In this document: positions 59,552 through 64,000 of the stretch, piece by piece
Numbering within the stretch: position 1 is the first letter of the stretch
Layout of the letters: every line of letters begins with the position of its first letter
NCBI GenBank assembly: GCA_964413055.1
Contig: CAYPRB010000002.1
Span: 269,260 to 333,259 of the forward strand
Direction: 5' to 3'
Source of the DNA: UBA3102 sp964413055
Lineage (GTDB): Bacteria > Bacillota > Desulfotomaculia > Desulfotomaculales > Pelotomaculaceae
Length of the DNA: 64,000 nucleotides
Position numbers and translations under genes: made by a program
The notes under the pieces: generated by a model
Databases searched by the model: none
What the model was told of the DNA's origin: nothing
Seen by the model: only the letters and a program-made list of their open reading frames with translations

Positions 59552-62314
59552 TTGAAAAGAAGAATTGAGAATATTGAGAATGATGAAAAGATTAGGGTTT
59601 TTATTAGTTCTATATGTGGCATTGAGAAGTATGATTCTGTTAGAAAAAATTTAAAAACCTTGATTGAAGATACTGGGATTGCAAAGGTATATTTGTTCGA
59701 AGATAAACGATGTGCTTCAACACTTACGGCAGAGCAAGATTATTTATATGGTGTGGACGATAGTGATGTCTGTGTTTTTTTGATAGATAATGCCGATGGT
59801 GTGTCAGAAGGGGTACTGAGAGAATATCAGAGAGCAAAAGCTTATTCCAAGAAATCCAAGAAATCAATATATATTTTTTGTAATGAAAACAAAAAAGAAA
59901 CTACACATATCCAAAAAGAAATAACTGGTCCAAAGGGTGCTAGATATCACATTATAGATAATTTTAAAAGATTTGAAACCTCGGGATATGACAGTTTTAT
60001 TAATGACATAGCGGGAATTTACAAAAGTTACTGCAAAGGAAGACTCGTTGATTCAGAGTTTATTGGATCTGAAGGGGTTATCAGTGAAGTTGATGCTGGT
60101 GCATCGGAAGCCCTTGAAAAACAATTATTCAAAAATACAGATAAAACGAAAGAATTTATAGCCAAGGTATTATTCAGCAGATCACATATAGAGGTCAAAA
60201 GCACATGCGATTTGGATTCTTATTGTTTTGATTTTCTGAGGGTGCTTTTTGGTTATAAAACGATTAAAGAGATCAATACAAGTCTTATATTATCAGCATT
60301 AGAAGAGATACAAAGCCGGGAACTGCATAAGGTTGTAGTGGAAAGATGGAAAGCAATTCAATACTATTGGTTGGATAACTTAGATAAAGCCATAGAATGC
60401 GAAAATCAGGCTTTGCTATTTGCTCGTGAATTAAAGCTACCTAATTGGCTTGTACAGGATATTCTAATAGACTTAAGGAACCTACATGTTCATAAAGGTC
60501 ATACCGAAAGCAAATTTTTATTAATTAAAAACCCAGCCCAAGAGGGACTAGATAATGAAACAACTGCATTGTTCTATCCACTTTTAGACAGATATGAAAA
60601 ATCTCTTTATGAAGAAATTATTATTCAAGATCAAAAGATATCCACACAATCGCCTTATACTGTTACCTGGGGAAATAATTTGAATCAATATGGTGGTTAT
60701 ATAGCAAACATTTATGTGATAGCATTTTTTAATGGTTCGCTGACACATATCTTGAGGATTTTTGATAGAATTCAAGATGTAGCCTATTGCCTATGTTCTC
60801 AATACGATAATTGGGAATTTAGAGTTTTATTGCTAAAAACAGCTATGATTAAGGGAAACAAAAAAGAGGTAAAAGGTTTAATTGATTTATTCAATGATGT
60901 GTACGGTAAAATGAATGCATTAGATGCTAAAAACATTTACGAATTTAATAGTAGCATCATCCCAATTAGTTATAGGAAAGAGATATCCCAATTGCTAGGG
61001 TTTCAACATTTAGGCTACTATTTTTTAGATGAAGATTATTTAAGAATAACAAAGGAAATAATTGGAATAATTAATGGCTGGATTGAATCTGAGGAAAGAG
61101 TCTTTGTATTAAGCGATTATATTTTTGAGGCATTAAAAGCTAATGTACACCGACTTGATAACCAAATAATTTTAGAAATAGCATTAAGAATTTTTGAAAA
61201 AGGATTGAAGCGCTTTTATGATAATTCGCTAGAAGTTATTGAAAAGATTGATTTTGGAAAAATAAGTGATATTAGCTTTACCACATTAATTGAACAGTTT
61301 AAGATTCTTATGGGGGATAAAAGTACAAGAGAAAACTGCCGCAAATTAGGTGATGTTATTATTTCCTTACGCAGACAACTAAAAGAACAGACAGAGGAGC
61401 TACATGAAAGCGTTATTAAATATATGAGTGACTCCTATAAAGAAAGATACTTTCTTGAGATTTTAGTTGATTCGCAGGAAGAAAGCAAAGTTTATATTAA
61501 CAAATACCTTTCTATGATTAAGGAGCGTAATAGTACCCAGGGCAAAGGCGGTAGATACTCCGGTTATATGGATAATCCTTATCAGACTATTGCCAATATA
61601 ATATCATATAATAATGTCATTGTAGATGGAGAATTGATTGAGGCAATTGTTAATGTATGTAAAGACACATTGTATACAGAGACGCAATTGCTTTCCGCTA
61701 AGGTTGAATCAATCAAATTAATTACACTCTTGGGGACAATCTCTACAGAGCCTAATTATGATTTTAAGTCTTTAGTACATCAAATTATAAAAGATGAAGA
61801 TCTTATTTTTAAGGGCAAAGACGAAATGTTTCTGGATAAAACTTCAAAAGCGACACTTTATTTTAACTTCGTTATGATGAAATTGGCATTTAAGGTCTCT
61901 AAGTTTAATGAGGTTGTTGGACTCTTGGGTTCTTATTCAGGATTAGAAGAATATGAAAAACTGGAGGCTTTAAAAACTGTTATTTCTATGTTTAGTAAAG
62001 GAGATGCTGAAAAAATTGACAGTGACGTTATGTTAATAATTTTTCAGTTCGCCTTGCAATTATCTTATGATAAGAATCATAATATTAGATACTATGCTGT
62101 AAAGGCGTTGCTGTATTTAATTAATAATCAAACAAAGGATCCGGTAATGCGTAGAATCTCTGAGATTATGGACTTTGATAGCGTTTATATAAAAAATATG
62201 ATTCTGAATAATGCTGATAGACTTAGTGCTTTTGATTTAGCCACATATGAATTTATTAAGGAAAAGGCAAAAGTTGATAATCATTATGTAATTAGAAACT
62301 GGGTATTGGATTAA
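59552..62314 (+). CDS. DUF4062/TIR-like N-terminus, long helical protein
   Basis: 920 residues, TTG behind GATAGGTG. The first 130 residues alternate beta strands and helices: RVFISSICG, YLFEDKR, VCVFLIDNADG, GVLREYQRAKAYSKK and SIYIFCNENK. This is the pattern of DUF4062, a TIR/SLOG-like nucleotide-binding module found at the front of sensor proteins. The other 790 residues are mainly helical, apparently TPR- or HEAT-like repeats, with no P-loop or other catalytic motif. AT-rich, island-borne, behind a type I restriction locus. A defence role (NAD-type enzyme plus helical sensor) is inferred; no matching system is known to me. Confidence 0.65.
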   Translation: MKRRIENIENDEKIRVFISSICGIEKYDSVRKNLKTLIEDTGIAKVYLFEDKRCASTLTAEQDYLYGVDDSDVCVFLIDNADGVSEGVLREYQRAKAYSKKSKKSIYIFCNENKKETTHIQKEITGPKGARYHIIDNFKRFETSGYDSFINDIAGIYKSYCKGRLVDSEFIGSEGVISEVDAGASEALEKQLFKNTDKTKEFIAKVLFSRSHIEVKSTCDLDSYCFDFLRVLFGYKTIKEINTSLILSALEEIQSRELHKVVVERWKAIQYYWLDNLDKAIECENQALLFARELKLPNWLVQDILIDLRNLHVHKGHTESKFLLIKNPAQEGLDNETTALFYPLLDRYEKSLYEEIIIQDQKISTQSPYTVTWGNNLNQYGGYIANIYVIAFFNGSLTHILRIFDRIQDVAYCLCSQYDNWEFRVLLLKTAMIKGNKKEVKGLIDLFNDVYGKMNALDAKNIYEFNSSIIPISYRKEISQLLGFQHLGYYFLDEDYLRITKEIIGIINGWIESEERVFVLSDYIFEALKANVHRLDNQIILEIALRIFEKGLKRFYDNSLEVIEKIDFGKISDISFTTLIEQFKILMGDKSTRENCRKLGDVIISLRRQLKEQTEELHESVIKYMSDSYKERYFLEILVDSQEESKVYINKYLSMIKERNSTQGKGGRYSGYMDNPYQTIANIISYNNVIVDGELIEAIVNVCKDTLYTETQLLSAKVESIKLITLLGTISTEPNYDFKSLVHQIIKDEDLIFKGKDEMFLDKTSKATLYFNFVMMKLAFKVSKFNEVVGLLGSYSGLEEYEKLEALKTVISMFSKGDAEKIDSDVMLIIFQFALQLSYDKNHNIRYYAVKALLYLINNQTKDPVMRRISEIMDFDSVYIKNMILNNADRLSAFDLATYEFIKEKAKVDNHYVIRNWVLD

Positions 62315-62498
62315 GTAGAGTTGGGAATGAGGCTACTATTAAATGACCAATTCCATCTTCAAAGGTACAATCCTATCAATCCAACCTAGAATAAGACTAA
62401 CCGTTCATTTGATGAAGCCTCTCATAATATTTTTGTAATCGGTAAAATAAACTTAACAACTTTCAGCAATATAATTCCAAATATTGGAGGTGAAGTTT

Positions 62499-62555
62499 AT
62501 GAGGTTCCGTTATGGTCCTGAGGGTGATGCGTTGTATATTCAGAAAATAACCTAG
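62499..62555 (+). pseudogene. fragment of DUF2283-like small protein
   Basis: 18-residue open frame MRFRYGPEGDALYIQKIT behind GGAGGTG matches the start of DUF2283 proteins (typically about 65 residues) and then stops. The surrounding gap 62315-62705 holds nothing else but a terminator-like hairpin at 62646. Confidence 0.5.
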
Positions 62556-62645
62556 CAGACACTACTAGTTGATATAAATAGGTAAAAATTTTTTCACGCA
62601 TGAATTGAAACGAGTATGCGAAGTCAGAAAAGATAGCTCTTTCTG

Positions 62646-62677
62646 AGACCGTCCTCATATTAAGGGGCCGGTCTTTT
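62646..62677 (+). terminator. hairpin before the xis gene
   Basis: AGACCG / CGGTCT with a loop of about 17 nt then T5. Confidence 0.6.
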
Positions 62678-62705
62678 TAATAATTTTTAAAGGGGGTCAA
62701 TTAAG

Positions 62706-62879
62706 ATGCAGAGGATATATACTGCTGCCCAGGTAGCTAAAATTTTACAGGTTAAAAAATCCTATATTTATGAGTTAATAGCGAGCCGGCGAATTAAGTT
62801 TATGCGGCTTTCCGAAAGAAGAATCAGGATTCCAGAGTCGGCAGTATCAGAATTTTTAAAAACAAAGTTAGATAGGTAA
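62706..62879 (+). CDS. AlpA/excisionase-type helix-turn-helix protein
   Basis: 57 residues, ATG 62706 behind AAAGGGGGTC. A single MerR-like/AlpA helix-turn-helix (IYTAAQVAKILQVKKSYIYEL, then ASRRIKFMRL and RIRIPESAVSEFL), the usual excisionase domain beside tyrosine integrases. Too short for most gene finders but well formed. Its neighbour, 72 bp on, is the integrase, so a recombination directionality role is likely. Confidence 0.85.
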   Translation: MQRIYTAAQVAKILQVKKSYIYELIASRRIKFMRLSERRIRIPESAVSEFLKTKLDR

Positions 62880-62951
62880 GAGGATAAGGACTAGACTAGC
62901 GAGAAAACACCATTTGTCTGGTCCTTCCAGTTTGGAGGGGAAATATAACAT

Positions 62952-64000
62952 ATGGCAGAAATACGCAAAAAAGGACACAATAAGTTTCTGGTTATAGTTT
63001 ATATGGGGAGGGATACCAACGGGAAACGGCTTTACGAGCGCCAACTCTTCAACGGTAATGAAAAACAAGCTAAAAACTGGGCTATTCAATGGGAAGCGGA
63101 TCTAAAGAAGCGGGTAGGTCCGACATCTGTGGCGATGACTGTCGGCGAGTACCTTGAAAAAAAGTGGCTGCCGGGTATTATAGATAGTATATCATCTAGG
63201 ACACATGAAACATATGCGTACCATGTTAGGCGCTTAAAACCTCTGGTCGGCCACTTGAGAATGTACAATCTCAACGGTATGACCCTACAGGACGCCTTGC
63301 CCAATGGGTGTTTCGGGAACGTAAAACCCAAAACCGTTAAAGGTTTTTACACCACTTTGAAGACAGCCCTCAAACAAGCGCTTGCGTGGGGTATTCTAAG
63401 CGTTGATCCCACCCAAGGATTGCGTACCCCACGAGTCCCGAAGACTAGGCCGAAGGTGCTTACCGTTCAAGAGTTAAGCAGGCTTTTAGAGACAGCTAAA
63501 CAATATAAGTACTATCTCGTAATAAGACTTTTAGCTCTTACAGGCGCCCGGTTAGGCGAAATATTGGGTTTGCGGTGGTCAGACATTGATTTTTCTCAGA
63601 GAACAATGACTATCATGAGAGCAGCGAATGTAAGACATAGAAAAGAAAAGGATGATGCCAAAACAGATACCAGTCCTCGTAGAATATTGCTTGACGCCGA
63701 GACACTGAGTCTACTTGCTTTAGCGAAGAAAGCGGCTATGGAAAATAAAGTCATGTCGCCAACAGGTTTGATATTCCACCACAAAGGTCGGGTAGTCAGA
63801 GAGGACGCTATTAGACGAACCATGAACTACGCGCTTAAAAAAGCAGGCTTTGAACACATAAAATTACATGCGTTGAGGCATACGGCTGGCTCTATCCTTC
63901 TGGATGATGGAAAATCTCTGGCAGCGGTGGCGGAGTTTTTAGGCCATTCCAGCACCGCTACTACGGCGGCAGTATACGCGCACGCTGTACGTCGTAGTGA
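62952..64000 (+). CDS. int: tyrosine-type integrase, C-terminus beyond window
   Basis: 349 residues so far from ATG at 62952 (GGAGGGG upstream). N-terminal DNA-binding part starts MAEIRKKGHNKFLVIVYMG (AP2-like arm-binding region), then a SAM-like core domain (about 60-160), then the catalytic domain: first Arg in GARLGEILGLRWSD near 199, HALRHT near 300 with His and second Arg, GHSS, and the Tyr in AAVYAHA near 343. Only some C-terminal residues are cut off. Facing outward at the right end of the island that starts at tRNA-Arg, it most likely integrates at that tRNA; the right attachment site should lie soon after the window. Confidence 0.95.
   Translation, partial: MAEIRKKGHNKFLVIVYMGRDTNGKRLYERQLFNGNEKQAKNWAIQWEADLKKRVGPTSVAMTVGEYLEKKWLPGIIDSISSRTHETYAYHVRRLKPLVGHLRMYNLNGMTLQDALPNGCFGNVKPKTVKGFYTTLKTALKQALAWGILSVDPTQGLRTPRVPKTRPKVLTVQELSRLLETAKQYKYYLVIRLLALTGARLGEILGLRWSDIDFSQRTMTIMRAANVRHRKEKDDAKTDTSPRRILLDAETLSLLALAKKAAMENKVMSPTGLIFHHKGRVVREDAIRRTMNYALKKAGFEHIKLHALRHTAGSILLDDGKSLAAVAEFLGHSSTATTAAVYAHAVRRS

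Noticed and set aside
45261..64000. CRISPR array or cas genes in the island
   Set aside because: Repeats seen are too short and too few, and no Cas-like motif was found.

Overview
The window reads as chromosome of a spore-forming, probably anaerobic Gram-positive bacterium of the Desulfotomaculum/Peptococcaceae kind (inference). The grounds are coat-F-like spore proteins, a Spo0F-type response regulator, Spo0A-box-like sites, a CtsR-like operator, sigma-A promoters of TTGACA/TATAAT type, strong purine-rich ribosome binding sites with many TTG and GTG starts, and a membrane heterodisulfide-reductase-like pair. Most genes are on the + strand.

Core chromosome, 1-45.3 kb. A truncated acetyl-CoA synthetase and coat-like genes (- strand) precede a heat-shock group (hsp20, dnaJ/cbpA-type, clpB). 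A TPP riboswitch then heads a thiamin operon thiS-G-H-F-E-C. It lacks a classical thiD, and a stand-alone ThiD2-type gene sits next to thiL at 34.3 kb. Next come a flavin reductase/macro-domain pair, a broken carboxymuconolactone-decarboxylase gene, a permease/small-thioredoxin/ArsR cassette, a metallo-beta-lactamase-fold protein, a LytS/LytR-type two-component system, acpS, nnr, alr, a small promoter-driven tRNA-like RNA, an ECF sigma/anti-sigma pair, Hdr-like electron-transfer genes, a two-P-loop ATPase and glnA. glnA has a leader with the two-hexaloop architecture of ANTAR antitermination targets, and a second such element follows it. Then come an orphan ilvN, mazEF (ndoAI-ndoA), an amidohydrolase, spo0F, thiD2-thiL-tsaE-tsaB-rimI, an FtsA-like protein with repeated beta-grasp-like modules, a DUF72 protein, and an operon of two KaiC-like ATPases, a V4R-domain protein, a small winged-helix protein and a PAS histidine kinase.

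Mobile island, from tRNA-Arg(CCG) at 45.26 kb to beyond the right edge. It begins at the tRNA 3' end and the window closes inside an outward-facing tyrosine integrase preceded by an AlpA-like excisionase. The left part is a replication/mobilisation module: short tandem repeats, a helix-turn-helix replication-type protein, a VirD4/TraG-like coupling protein, a gene-free block of at least five strong hairpins (oriT/origin candidate), and two replication-relaxation-type proteins. The right part is more AT-rich cargo: a CDC123-like ATP-grasp protein, a HEPN/MNT pair, an XRE regulator with a divergent gene, a type I restriction locus in which one deletion has fused the start of hsdM to the back half of hsdS while hsdR stays intact, a PD-(D/E)xK/DUF5655-type protein, an IS110-like remnant and a 920-residue protein with a DUF4062/TIR-like N-terminus and long helical C-terminus. 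The last is the best candidate here for an uncharacterised defence gene.

All functional calls come from reading translated motifs and gene context; no database search or structure prediction was run.
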